A DNA stretch of 64,000 nt, taken from Chrysopilus asiliformis. Its lineage: Eukaryota > Arthropoda > Insecta > Diptera > Rhagionidae. The stretch spans positions 26,461,487 through 26,525,486 of the forward strand of contig OZ035960.1 of NCBI GenBank assembly GCA_964034945.1, read 5' to 3'. The notes under the pieces were generated by a model. The model was given only the letters and a program-made list of their open reading frames with translations, made no database searches and had not been told where the DNA came from. How positions within the stretch are numbered: the stretch's first letter is position 1; each line of letters starts with the position of its first letter. The translations under genes and the position numbers were made by a program. This document shows positions 12,601-27,600 of the stretch, in pieces.

Positions 12601-15600
12601 ATTCAAACTTTGGAAAAATATATCTTACTTAGAAATTCAGTGAAACCTGTTTGAGCCAGACAATCTCTTGCCACTCTCACTTATACGAGTATACATATAT
12701 AGGTTTCACTGTATCTGATTTATTAGAAACATTGATTTTATTGTTCGTTTTCCTAATGATGAACGTTTTTAAGACAATTAAAAATATTTATATTTACCAG
12801 TTGTGTAGTTTTGCTACCTCCTCTCATCCTTAGGAAAAATTGTCCTGGATCTTTGTAGCGGAAATACAAATTTTTGGTCCATTTTGCTAAATTTTTGTTT
12901 GGGTCCTTAAAAATTAAAACCTCTGCCAAATATTCATTGTACAATCGAAAATTTAAGGAGACCGACACTGATAAAACTTTTTACTCTCCTCTGTTATAAA
13001 ACGAAAGTATGGTATTTATGACGGAGACCGAGTCCCGAAACGGGAGCAGATAGAAACTTTCTGATCGGTACGACATCCGTTTCAGGCAAAATTATGAGTA
13101 TGTCCGTGCATCTGTCTATCAGCCTGTCGATCTGTCAATCTATCTGTCTGTCCGTTTTACGTATCTTAAATAACTAGAGCTAGCGACTTGATTTTTTTTA
13201 ATGAGTTTTACGAAAATCGTAGTTTTCTATCAACTTTTGGAAAAGCAACGTCAGCTATAATGAAGGTACCCGTTTTGTGAAAAAATAAAGTATTTTGAAA
13301 ATTTTTCAAAACCTATGCGCTCTTTGGAGGAAATGAATATGACAAAATTTAAGGAAATTTCTACATTTTTTGCTTTAACGGTTTTTTTTGTATCTCTAAC
13401 ACAGTGGTTCTTAACCGGTGCTCCGCGAACTTGTTGCAAGTGCTCCGCGAAATTATGAAACCCGAAATTTAATGTTGGCTCATCTACTGCATGTGATTTG
13501 AGTTGCACTTTACTAATTTAGACGAAGAATGAAGAGTAGCTATATCAAATATTAGACCTAATATCGCTGAAATCTGCAAAAACCGACAAGCTCAGGTATC
13601 ACATTAAATGATTTTCGCCTCAAATAAATTTCATTCGAATATATAATATTTTTTTATTTTTTTAATTGATGTTATTTTTAACTGTTATGTAATAATCAGT
13701 TTAATTTTTAATAAAAGTTATATCTGTTGGTTTTTTGACTCTTTGATTTTTATGCTCCGCGAATTTTTCTTCTGATCAAAAGTGCTCCCTGACTTTAAAA
13801 AGGTTAAGAATCACTGCTCTAACAGTTCTCAAAATTAGGTTTTTTGAAAATTTCTTGGAAACCCCGCTTTTGAGAAAAAATGCATATAACCAAGTTAAAA
13901 AAATCCTGCATTTTTCCGTTAACCGTTATTACGTATCTTTAGCCGTATTCGAGATATTTGAAAAAAAAATATATATCGATATTACACATTTTTTCCGAAA
14001 CTAAATATTGCAGAGTAAAGTTTTGTGTTGATCACAACTGCTATTTTAAGGAAATGAGCCGAGACATTGAGTTAGAATCCGGGATGTGATTTTTGTTACA
14101 CGGCTAAACATAGGCGCGCACTGCGATGCTAAAGCGTTAATTCAGCTTTTGAAACACTAAAAACTACACTGAGAGCAAAATGTTAAACATTTCTATCCAC
14201 AACGTGCGATAGAGCATGGTCTAAAATGTCATAAAACACTATTTCTTTGCACATCATATTATTGTTGTCATTCATCGTTTCCATTTCTCCTTAAAAGAGA
14301 AATTAAATGGAACGTCATGTCTTTCAGAGAGAAAAATAAATATAAACGGAAACAAAGTAAAAGAGGTACCGCTGTTTTACATGTACGTTAAAGCATAGAA
14401 TAAGGAATATATAGAAAAAACTCTGCCGAACAAATTTTTGACAAATTTCCCCTTCGAAGGGGGGAAAAATGTCCCTATCATTCACTAGCTACGGCCTAAA
14501 AGTAAATTACTTTTAGACTAGGGAGCACGAAGCAGAGAGAACATTTCTCGTCGTATCTATTCAATGAGATGGAGGAATCAAATGGATATTTTTTTCCGTG
14601 TTACATCGGATTCTCTTGCTTCATCTCACAGTGGAAAAATTTTCTCTAAAAATTTGTTCTAAGAGTTTATTCTCTAGATTATTTGTTCTCTGGTTAAAGC
14701 GTGTAAATTCTATGTCATTGTAGGTTGATTTTATGCCATTGCAAGACAGTCGGTCAATAACATTTTGGGGATTGATTACCTCTGGGATCGGTCAATTTCT
14801 CATCTACAGAATTGGATAAAAAGTATACATATTTAAAAGAATCTGTGCACAAATTGCTCTGAGTGTAGTGTGGTGGCGCGTATTAAAGTTTACTTCTATT
14901 TACCAGTCACTTGCTTCTACTTAAGATTACTTGCATGCGGCCATACTGGTTTTTACATATTTCAAAAATTAAATTGACATTTTAGCGCCATAAGATACAG
15001 TGTGCACCTAATCTAATATAACCTCATCAAAATTTCATTAAAAACTCAACATGCTCTTCTAAACCGTTTCCCAGAAATTTTCTCGTGCCTACCCAAGTAG
15101 CAATTTGAGGTGACATTCCGGTTAAGAAACGTATTTGAAACCATGGTAACAAAACTCAAAAGTTTCACATTTGGTTTCTGTAACCTTTCAGAAACGTTTC
15201 AGAAACCCCCATTTAGAAGCTGGTTTCAAATTAACCGTTTTTGGCGGGTTTATTCGGAAACCATCTAAAATGTAACCAAAATGTAACCTAAATTGAAGGT
15301 TTTTTTGTAACCACGGTTACAAATTGTTTCTTGGGTATTGCAATTATCTACAGTCGACAACACAAACCTTATTGTAGCATGCGGGTGGAAATGGGCAAAA
15401 GCCTGAGCATCAATGATCAAAAGTATCTTATTTTGAAAGTCGTTCCGCGTACAAATTTTTCTTCAAACCTTTGAAAAACATTGACAGGTTCGAGAATACA
15501 TTACCTTCTCTTAAATTCGTGGGAAATTAACATTTTTAAAACTTACCGTGTTTAAAAACAAAATTAATTCAATCCTTTAAAGTCAAATTGATATATCGTC

Positions 15601-18600
15601 AAAGTCCGGTTTAAAAAATTTGAGTTAGAGGAAAATTTGAATTACAGGGATTTCGAGTTAGAGGACTTTGACTGTAAATATTTTCGCATGATTGAAAAAA
15701 ATCGCTTTTTCAGTTTTTAACTTTAATTGATTAAAAAAAACGTTGATTTGGATCGTCAGATTTGTGTAGATAAAAACTTCTATACGACAGTAAACCAAGA
15801 AAACATTTAAAATCGAATTTGTATTGAAAATCAAATTAAATATAGAATAACATCAAAATGCAATCTCATTTCAGTGACAAAGAAAAATTTTGGTTTAATT
15901 GGCTTGGCACATTTTAAAGGGTCTTGCCACATGTCGAATATGTTGAGAAACACTTTGTTTTCATGTGTATCCACAATTTTCAATAAAGTTAAACTTATTG
16001 GTGTATTTTTTGAAATGGTTGAAAAGCGCGCACAATAAAACGTTCCATAAGTAGTTGCGTACGAAAAAGTGCCTTTCCGTTGTGTTAAACATGACACTTC
16101 AATAGACTTACCTTGACAGTCGGCACTATTCTTCTTTTCTATAGGATTTCGTATATTTGTTTTACATCCAAGTTAACACATTCTGTCATATATCAAATCA
16201 TTACCACACCCCTACCGATCCCCATTATCTCCATCATACAGCATAATTCCATATTTCCACCCAAAATCGTTCTCATTCCCACGATTCGCCCAAGATGGTC
16301 TTCGCGGAATCAAACATGTTGCAACGAGTATAGAATCATATTTCGTCTAAGAATTTCGAATGCACAGGTAACGCTTGTAACGTTACACGTGTGCACGTTT
16401 TGCAGAATAAGCTAAATTAGGTTATAAAAGACTTAGTTAAGGTAAATTAAGTTTGTCATTTGCCAATTGTATCTTAAAGCATTCAGATCTAAATAAAGAG
16501 CTTTTTTATAAAAACAAGTTAGTTTTTTTTGAGCTAACGCGGAGGAAAATCCATAACTGGCGCCCGAGCAGTAAAAAAAGTCCGAACATCCGTGCAAAGA
16601 AAACGCGAAAAAAATTTACTTAAGTTAAAAAATTTACTAAAGTTAAAAAATTTACTAAAGTTAAAAAATTTACTAAAGTGAAAAAACTTATAAAGTGAAA
16701 AAATTTTACAATAAAGTAAAAATCGCAGTTTAAAATCATTTGTAACTAGTTCAAAAATAATAATAATATTGTGAACATTTGTGATCAGAGGCAGTATTGT
16801 CAAGCCAAAAACTACCTTAAAACACTCTCAGAGGCTGGAGAGAAATCTGATCCTAAAAAATAAGTGCGATCAAGTGAGAAAACAAAAACCTGACGACAGA
16901 AATTGCCGAAAAGGAACGAGCAACTCAGCGATCGCCAAGCAGGACAACCGGACCAGGAAAAGTTATCAAAGAGGAACTTCGTGAAAGAATTCGAGGCAAA
17001 AGCAGATAGTGATCCAACCCGTACCGCAGTAGGCCCCATCCAACGCACAACTTTAACAAATCAACGGTTAGAGCCAAAAAGGATTCTACGGACGATTCAT
17101 CATGCAAACAGCGAAAATTCTATATTTAATGTAAGTTCTCTCAGTAATTTTCCATTTTTATAAGTTAAGAAACGAAAAAGAAAACGTAAATATTAATTAA
17201 ATAAAAGAAAATAAAGAAACGTGTAACGTAAAGTCATAAATAGTGAAACACAAGATTTGCATATTATTGTACGAATAAAAAATATTAAATATATATGAAA
17301 TAACAAGAAATAAGAAATCGTAAAAAGTTATATTCGAGAAAAAATAAGAAATAAAACATATTGTTAAACAAACATATTTTTTAGAAATTAAGATCGTGTT
17401 ATCATATCCAATTAAAGTAAAAAGTTTATTGTTAAGATTGTTGTGAGCTATTTTCGTTGCTACGCGATCGTTAACTAAATACCATAATCGAATTGTGCCT
17501 TAGATTATTCTGATTATAATATCATCTTGCTCTGATTCGTGAACATCCTACTCCTTAAACCTATAAAAAATGGATACTCTCCAACAAACAATTGTGCAAT
17601 TGACCGGAGCAGTTAATGCTCAGATCGAGCAGATTAGAGTAATAGAAAATCGATTAATACAACTCGAAAATAAACGGGAACAAATTGATACACACACAGA
17701 ACAAACAATTTCGGGTCCTAAAACCCCAGAAGATCTCGAAGCAATAAAAAAGCTTCCCGACTCTGTAAGGGATCTTCAAGCTTTTGACGGTAATCCGGTG
17801 CAGTATGTGTCATGGATTCACAACGTCGAAACAATATTGGACGATTACAAAATAGTTAAAGACAAACCCATATTCAGGGCAATTTTAAGACACATCAGAC
17901 AAAAAATAAGAGGCCCGGCTGACGCCGCCCTAATTTCTTACAATATTTTCGATGATTGGCCCAGCATTAAGAAATGCTTGTCCCTTCATTACGCGGACAA
18001 GAGGGATGTAAGAACCTTAGAGCATCAGCTACACGCGATGACTCAGAAAGATAAAAGCGTTGATGAGTTTTACGCAGCCGTTAATCATCAGCTATCACTT
18101 CTAATCAACAAGATAAAAACAGAGGACTATTCTAAAGAAACGGTAGTTGCGCTGACCGAAAACTATCGAAACAGGGCACTAGATGTGTTCGTTCGGGGAC
18201 TAAATGGAGATCTCTCCAGAATGCTTATAATTCAGAAACCACAAACACTCCCAGAAGCTTACGCATCCTGTTTAGAGTTTCAAAACCTAAACTTTAGGAA
18301 CATCCCAATACACAATAGGAATTTTAGCAATTCCATATCTGCCCCAGTGAACCAAATATTCACTCCACGGTTTAACCACGGTAATAAGCGAATTCCAATA
18401 TCAAGTTTATCTAATCAAATTAAAGCCTACAACGCACAACACGATGCACATAACCAACTTTACAGAAACAATCCACCACCCAGACCCAACTACCCTAAGC
18501 CACCAGTTCCAATGGATGTCGATAGGTCTGTACAAACTCGTCAAGTAGACTATATGAATAAGCCATCGTCCTTTCACCATAACAAACGATCGAATGATTC

Positions 18601-21600
18601 CAATCAATTCGCTAGGAAAACACAGAGAATAAATAATCTTCAAACCCAAGAAGAAAATCTCGAATTTTATAATCAGCAGGAAGAAGATGCTTTCGCTGAA
18701 CCAGATCAATCAGAAGATGAGCTAAACGAATGCGATCTAAATTTTATGATAGACGCCTCTCTAGCATTCCATACATAGAATATAAGAAAAAAGACGGCCA
18801 GGTGCTGAAATTCCTGATCGACACCGGAGCCAATAAAAATTTCGTTTCAGTTCAATTATCACAAAACGCCAAACCAGTTCAAAAACCATTCAACATTCAT
18901 TCAGCCGCAGGCAACATACCTATAACCCATAAGGTTACGGGTCGTTTTTTTCAAAGCATTGGGAATAACTCCACACTAGAATTTTTCGTCCTACCTGGAC
19001 TTAAGTCGTTCGATGGTATCATCGGAGACGACACTCTAAAAGAGCTAGAGGCTGTAATAGATCGAGGAAACCATGTCCTCAAAATAAAACCCAATATTAA
19101 AATTCCCTTAAAATCTAGAGTATCTAGACAAGTCAACAATATTGAAGTCAAGTGCGATGAGCTGGACCAAAAACTCAAAAAAAAGCTGCACACTATTCTA
19201 AACAACCACCCACTGATTTTCGGCCCCGTAAACGACGAAGACGTAGTTGAAACTAATGTCAGAGCCGAGATAAGAACTTCAACGTTCGAACCAATATATA
19301 CGAAGTCGTATTCCTATCCTGTCAACTTGAGACAGGAAGTGGAAACACAAATATCAAAAATGCTTAAAGATGGAATTATACGTCCATCAAAAAGTCCATA
19401 CAATTCACCCCTTTGGATAGTGCCCAAAAAACCGAATTCAGCCGGAGAGCAGCAATATAGACTCGTTATTGACTTCAAAAGGCTAAACGCCATAACAATA
19501 TCCGACACCTATCCAATCCCGGAAATCACCAACACCCTTGCAAGCTTTAACCAAAGCAAATACTTTACAACCATCGATCTCACTTCGGGGTTTCACCAAA
19601 TACGCATGAAAGAGAATGATATCGCCAAAACCGCTTTTTCCACAGCAAATGGCAAATACGAGTTTACCAGACTTCCTTTCGGTTTGAAGAACGCACCAGC
19701 GATCTTCCAAAGAATGATCGATGATGTACTTAAACCACTCATCGGTAAAATATGTTACGTCTATATCGACGACGTAATTATCCTTGGCAAGACAGAAGAG
19801 GAACATTTACTCAATCTGGAAACTGTTCTAACTCATCTGGAAAAAGCCAACTTAAAAGTAAACTTGGAAAAATCAAAATTTCTGAAAAAGCAAGTCGAAT
19901 TTTTGGGATATGTTGTTTCGGAAGAAGGAATTCTACCAGACCCCAAGAAAATTGCTGCCATTAGAAATATCAAGCCCCCTCAGAACCTGAAAGACCTAAA
20001 AGCCTTTCTCGGTTTGGCCTCGTATTACCGAAAGTTTGTCAAGGATTTTGCAAAAGTCGCAAAGCCATTGACGCAGCTAACGAGAGGTGAAAATGCCCAA
20101 ATCAAGGCCAATCAGTCTAAGAAGAAAGATATTCAATTGGGAATCGCAGAGATCGAAGCTTTCAACTGTTTAAAAGAACTTCTCACTTCCTCAGAAGTCC
20201 TAGCATTCCCGGACTTCGAAAAACCTTTCATCCTGACAACAGACGCGTCAAACTACGCAGTCGGAGCAGTTCTTTCGCAAGGCGAAATCGGCAAAGATAG
20301 ACCGGTAGTTTACATATCAAGATCTCTAAACAAGACCGAGGAAAATTATTCCACGGGAGAAAAGGAAATGTTAGCCATAGTGTGGTCCTTAGATAAACTT
20401 CGAACATACCTCTACGGAGCAAAAAAAATTAAAATACTCACGGACCACCAGCCACTAACATTCGCCCTTAGTAACCGGAATCACAATGCGAAGCTAAAAA
20501 GATGGAAGTCTCGTATAGAAGAATACAATTACGAGCTCATCTACAAACCAGGGAAAACTAATGTCGTTGCAGACGCCCTTTCTAGGCTACCAACCGAGAC
20601 AAACGTACTAACAAACAGCTCTGGAACGGCTCACAGTGCAAATGAAGACAACAGCGACCTCATACCAAGTTGCGAGGCACCAATAAACGTCTTCAAAAAA
20701 CAAATCTTAATCTCCGAAGGTAAAGAGATATATGGCCACGAAGAACCTCACCCAGGATACTTTAGACATTACATTCGACTACATCAAATCAATAGACAAA
20801 ATTTAATAAAAATACTAAAGGAATACCTAAACCCAAATGTGGTCAACGGCATCAAAATTCAGGAAAACTACATTCAGCTACTACAAGAAATCTATAGGGA
20901 ACACTTTTCAAAATTCAAGATACGAATCACACAACGAGTAGTTCAAGATATCTCCAATGAAGATAATAAAATCAAAATTATACAGGATGAGCATAAAAGA
21001 GCCCATAGAAATGCCAGGGAGAATAAGGAACAAATCTTAGAAAAATACTATTTTCCTGCGATGAGTAAATCAATAAAAAAATATACGGTAAATTGCGATA
21101 CTTGCAACAGTTGCAAATACGATCGCCACCCGCACAAACCGGAATTACAGGAGACACCGATTCCACAGTTTCCGACGGAAATACTACATATAGACATAAT
21201 GACGCTAAAAGGCGAAAAATTTTTAACTTGCGTTGACAAATTCAGTAAATTTGCCAAGTATTTCCACATCAAAAACAAATCTGCTCCTTACTTACGGAAA
21301 AAGATAGCTAATTTGATCCATTATTTCACGGTCCCAAGAATGATAGTTTCGGACAATGAAGGCAGCTTCATTAGTCCCACGGTTCTGAACTATGTCGAAT
21401 CGTTAGGCATAACCGTCTATTTGGCTCCGCCACAAAAAAGCGAAGTTAACGGTGCTATCGAACGCGTTCACTCTACGGTTCTGGAAATTATAAGATGCCT
21501 TCAAAAGGAAAATACAAACCGGTCCCTAAAAGAAATTGTCAACATTTCTGTCGACAGATACAACAACTCATTTCACTCCGTCACCAAAACTAAACCATCC

Positions 21601-24600
21601 GACATATTCTACGGAAGATCTCAGAGAATTAACTATCAAAATTTGACGAACTTCCAAGAAAAGTTACATGAAAATCTACAATGCGAGATTAGACGGAAAC
21701 AGAGGAATCAAATCGACAGGCACAACGCGAAACGAAAGAAACCAAAACAATATCAACCAGGCGATACTGTGTTTAAAAGAAATAAACAAATTAAAACTAA
21801 AGAAAAACCACTATTCGTAAAGGAAACAGTAGCTCAAAACAATCGCGTCACCATTACCACAGCTACGGGGAAAAGAATTCACAAATCCCACTTAAAAAAC
21901 GTTCCATCTATTCTAGAATAACATTATGGACCGTAGACGCATCTCTTAACATCTACAAATACAACAAACCGCTTATGACAATGCGATTAGGATTTGGGAA
22001 AATCATGAGTGGAGATTTCAAACTAATTCACACCATAAACCTGGCAAACTACGAGGCGATACTAAAGAATATTGATCAAACAATAAAACACAAGCTTAAC
22101 AGATCCAGCATCTTAGTACCACAACTCCATCATCGAGTTTCAAAAATAGAAGGATTACTCAGACAGCTCCAAACAACTAGGCCAAAGCGTGCCATAAACT
22201 GGATAGGCTCAGCTTGGAAGTGGATTGCGGGAAACCCCGACGCAACCGATTGGAACAATATCCTTAAAAGTCAAAACGAAATAATTAGCAACAACAACAA
22301 ACAGTACAAGATCAATGAATATTTTACCAAAATATCAACTGAAATTATAGACAACTATAATCGAATCGTCTCAGACATCAGCGAGTACGACAATGGTAAA
22401 TACGAACAAATGATTTTCAACAAGCTGGGAATCCTTGAGGAAGAAATCCACGAAATAGTATTGGCCAGCCAACTAGCTAAAAGCGGCGTAGTCAATTCAA
22501 ATCTTCTGGACCACACGGAGATATCCGAAATTCTATCCCAAATCGAAACACTGCCTTACGACAATGAAATTCAAGCCATCGAATATGCACAACCTATGAT
22601 GCTAATGAAGGACTCGTTACTCCTGTACGTTGTATGTTTACCTAAAACGGAAGCCACGAACTTTAACCACATTCTAATTCGCTCAACGATCACTGAAAGC
22701 AAAATGATCCTTCTAAATTATTCCAGCCTACTGGTAACGCAGCAAACACGGTATGGCGTGCAAGGCAGCTGCACAACGATGCAAAATATAACAATCTGCA
22801 ACAGGAACCAGCTAACAAAACTAGCCCCTGACGATTGTGTATCACAAATCCTCGACGGAATCAACGCATCCTGTACTTATCAGTACCATAGCAAACCAAT
22901 AATCGAAGTCATCAACGAAAATACGGTATTTCTTACGAACTTTAATGGGAAACTTCATCATCAAAACAAAACACAAAACCTCAACGGAACATTTGTAGTC
23001 AATTTCCAAAATGACACAATACGAATTAACAACGTCGAGTACACCAGCACGGAAATTCAAACATTTCATCCATTACCCACAGGCCTCCTAGGCAACCTCA
23101 CTGAAAAGGATATAAAACTCGACTTGGAATACTTACATAGGCTTCACCTGGATAACGTTAAAAAGCTTGATTACTTTTCTACAAATAACATTACATCTAT
23201 TGCATCCGACGCAATAATAATTATCCTAATATTATCCTTAGCTCTCATTTTTTACCTTCTTCGGTCAAAATTGCTGACCACAAAATTGCAAACCACTACT
23301 CCATATACTTATCCAGATCCTGTAATATTATCCTTCCCGAACATTAGTTAAAATTGCAATATGTGGGACACATATTTTTTAAGGAGGGAGGAGTTAACAC
23401 ATTCTGTCATATATCAAATCATTACCACACCCCTACCGATCCCCATTATCTCCATCATACAGCATAATTCCATATTTCCACCCAAAATCGTTCTCATTCC
23501 CACGATTCGCCCAAGATGGTCTTCGCGGAATCAAACATGTTGCAACGAGTATAGAATCATATTTCGTCTAAGAATTTCGAATGCACAGGTAACGCTTGTA
23601 ACGTTACACGTGTGCACGTTTTGCAGAATAAGCTAAATTAGGTTATAAAAGACTTAGTTAAGGTAAATTAAGTTTGTCATTTGCCAATTGTATCTTAAAG
23701 CATTCAGATCTAAATAAAGAGCTTTTTTATAAAAACAAGTTAGTTTTTTTTGAGCTAACGCGGAGGAAAATCCATAACTTCCATATTTTTTTTCTTCTGT
23801 TTTATACATGTGATTTTTTTTTGCATTATTTGTTATATTTTATCCATGTAAATCCCGGCTGATGATGGGCTGTGTGATGTCGGTACACGATGATATGAGT
23901 TGGAATTTCATTTAAATTGAACGGAAATCTCATCTAGCAGCCCATCGTGTTCAATCGGAGTGCAATTCTTATCGAATGTCAACTGCAAATTGGCCATAAG
24001 TAGAGTTTTAAAAGCTGGATAGGTGTACGAGATTTGGAATTCAAAAGGGAAAATCAAAATGTCACATAAAAATTCAAGTAGAGATAAAAATACCTGATCA
24101 GAAGTATTTTTGCAGTTTCAGTTCGAAAAAATATTTTCGAACTGGTTAAATTATCCACAAAATTTCAGGTCACAAGAAAACTAGTATGGAATTCGAGCCA
24201 TTTTAGTAATTTTGATTCAATTTCGTAAATTCATTAACAAAGTTGTAGATTTGGACAATTTGTTAGCCAAATTTTTGCAAAACGTACATATATGTACACT
24301 ATTTGGCTAGGTTTATAAATTTATCTAAATTTTATTTTTACATATTATTCACAAATTTATCACCCTCGCCCATGTTCACATTCAACATTTTTGTTTTATT
24401 AGAGCCACGAGCCACCCTAATGGTTCACCAAACTTTTCGAAGGGCTTAAAATTTGAGTTACGTCGCGTTTTTCCAGAAATACGAATCGGTATTTTAAATC
24501 GAAGTAGACATAACTGAGCCATTGAAGTTTTAGTGAACCAAACCAGTTTTTAAAACAAAAGCTGTAACCAAACCAAAAAAACATAACAAAAGCTATAATT

Positions 24601-27600
24601 GCCAATCTGGCAATCATTGGAGACCCGTATTGGGATATTCGTATCAAAATTCGAACAGTTATACCAAAATTCCACTTTGAAGTCATACTTTCCAAAAAGA
24701 TTTTTTAAAAGTTATTCCAATCGGATTTTAATGTATGGGTTTTATGTAGAATCATATCCTAAATAACTTTTGTTCTTGGACTTTTTTGATAAGATGCACC
24801 GTTTTTGAGATATTCACAAAAAACGATTTCGTTCGTATGGGGGGTACCCCCCCTAATGGTCCATTTTTGCTCATTAACGAACTTAGCCTCGCATTTTACG
24901 AAAAACGGATCTGTGCAAACTTTCAAGTCTCTAGCTCAATCCGTGCGCCCGCAATCCGCGCCACAGACAGACAGACAGACGGACAGACAGACAGACAGAC
25001 GGACAGACAGACAGACGGACGGACATGCAGAAATTAAATATTTTTATCATTCTAAACACACTGGTGTAATTCATTTTTTTGTGCGATAACGGGATCTTGG
25101 CGTTACAAACGGTAAGGCAAAGTTAATATTCCCTTTGGTTTCACCATACGGGTATAAAAAAATTTTTTTTAGTGATTCGGTTCGGTTCATATTCGAATTT
25201 TTAGGATTGAAAAAACCGTTCCTATGCCCTGTATTTCACGAAATATAACTAATATGATCAGGAAACGCAAACCACAGGAACCAAAAACCAAAACCAAATT
25301 TTCGAAAAATTAGAAACCAAAACCAGAACCTTTTTTTTTAAAATTTTAGGAGCCAAAACAAAAAACCAGAAATTCAATTCATCCTTGAACCAAAAACGAA
25401 CCGTATTCTGTACGTCAATTATCATGTCGGATTAATTTTCACACTTAGGAATACAAATAGCCAAATACGTCGATTGAGTCAATGCTAATAATTCTGATGC
25501 TGTGTGGATGATGAAGGGCCGAAAAGTATGTAAAAAAAGGCATGAACTTCGAAGCTCTTTTCAACATAATCGGAATTGCAACGATAAATTTAACATTTTT
25601 TAAATTCACTATCGTTAAGCCTAATCGAGGAGATAAAAATTCACGACGAAATTATTGGGAAAAAACGCATCACAAAAAAACAACGAATTTCCCGATTATT
25701 TCGATGTGATGCGATTGGATTTGGTTGCGAATTGAGGAATCCCAAAAAACAATAGTGCGGCCCTCGAACCTTACAGGATGCACACTTTCAGTGCGAATGT
25801 CCAATCGCACCCTATTGAATGCAGGAGATCATGAAAGAGCTGTGGGTTCTTCAAATTGGGGCTAGCAGAATTGCGACTGTGCCACCATCCGCACCATCAT
25901 CAGCATCTTTGATCTACTTTGGCGGTTTGGATGGTGATCAACAGCATTTCGGTGCTAACCGATATGTGATTTCTTCGGTGTATTCAGAATTCCAGTAAAA
26001 AAATGTTAAACGAATTGCAATCAACCACGATATTCGATTGGGTTCGAGAAGTCCGAGATGCGCGGCTGCAAAGTCTGCAGGTTTAGTAATCTTCGCAATC
26101 GAACAAAACGAATGCGGACATTAAAGTTATTGACATATAGTCAGTAAAACATTTTGTTTTTACAAATTTCATACAATTTACCATCGCATCGCGAATCGAC
26201 CATCACGGTGCCCCTCACTAGATGGCCAAGGGAACCTGTTCGAGCTCAACACAGATGTGAATGTTGGGATGTGGGGACAGAAGTTTGCGGAGGATCCCTT
26301 GATATTACGTGGTTTTACTTATGGACTTTATGGTTCGTCTTTGTGTCCATTTGCGGGAAAAGTTTTCCCAGCAGCTAGTTTTGTGCGATAGGATTTCTGG
26401 TGAGATGCAGCAAGAGATTTGATGCCATAATTCGGAAAGGAAGTTTTATGCATGCACAGCACACGAAAATCGCAGTTGCAGTGCTAATGCGCGCATTCGA
26501 ATTCAGTGAACACCTTCTTTCTTTGGCGAATGATTCACGGTGAGCAGCGGGAGAAGATTCGACGGCACTTCCATATAATTCGTCCTCGCACCCACCGTCG
26601 AGGTTTACTTTTTTTTTGGAATACCTACCGATGGCTATGCATCTGTTTGGAGCGTTTTCATGCTGTGTGTGGCGGAGCTACTTTTATTACTTTTAACTGG
26701 TGGAAATGCCTTATTCTTGATGTTTTATTTCGTTGTTTTCATTGCATACACTTTGTGGTACTGTCTTTTTACATATCGATCGAAATTCTTTTAGGGATTT
26801 CGATGTTGTTGTTTTACGTTTATTTTTCGCTTATTTGTGAGATATTTATTGTCATTGATCGTTGGCCGATATAGGAAACTATGGTGATATGGGGAAAAGG
26901 TATATACTCCAAAAACACCAAACAAAAACAAAAAAAAAATTATCTTGGCGAGGAGTGAGGAGTATAGAAGGCGCAAAGGATAAACCAAGTTTATCACACA
27001 CATGTGTGTTCAAGCGTTTTGCATTCACGACGCTGCTCTAGCCTGTAGGTGGGTGGCTGAAGGGGAAACCCCCCATAAGATACTCATATATGATACCCAT
27101 GACGATGGCCGTGTACCTACCTTATATTGGGTGTTTTTGCAATTGCTGCTACAATCGTTTGTTTTCCGAGTGTTATCGATGCCAATAATCTTATAAAAAA
27201 GACTCCAATTTGGTGCACCTTTTTTGCACTGTGGACACCAAAATCATACACTTCATCTCGGTGTGTTGTCCAACATCCGATCGACCACTTTACTGGCTGG
27301 TGTTCCCTAGCTGTATCGCTTTTAGCTTATTATGCTCATCTGTTTTACGACTCCCCCAGAGGGACACTTTGAGAACTTGAGATTCGCCCTTTCGATGCGT
27401 TCCTACATATTGTTTGCAACTGTCCAACTGTTTATTGTGGGGACATTCAGAATATACGGAGAATTGAGACTATGAACATCGTGGTCTGCTTCGTCGCCAA
27501 CTAGTCTGAGGGAATTATTTTCCTTATAGGGTTTGTTGAAGGAATTGCGGTTTTATTCAAAGTTAGTCAATAAACACAATTTATATAAAATTTACGCGAA

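Larger units (their letters stand above)
16171..23779 (+). mobile_element. Complete errantivirus (gypsy-type LTR retroelement with env), 7.6 kb
   Basis: A full-length insect endogenous retrovirus of the Errantivirus (Ty3/gypsy) group. Order: 5' LTR, tRNA-Lys-type primer site, ~1 kb leader, gag, pol (protease, reverse transcriptase, RNase H, integrase), env, polypurine tract, 3' LTR. The LTRs start AGTTAAC and end ATAACT, as in this group. A 4-bp duplication, TCCA, flanks the element (16167-16170, 23780-23783). The two LTRs look identical over 388 bp by eye and all three main frames are uninterrupted, so the insertion is recent. It sits in the long ush intron in the same transcriptional direction as ush. 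Confidence 0.96.

Noticed and set aside
17255..17265. Possible Su(Hw)-type insulator in the errantivirus leader (TGCATA)
   Set aside because: Only one core word is seen; the gypsy insulator needs a cluster of such sites.
24805..25089. Two overlapping frames of 83-94 codons rich in TDRQTDRQ
   Set aside because: They translate a (GACA)n microsatellite inside a dispersed repeat.
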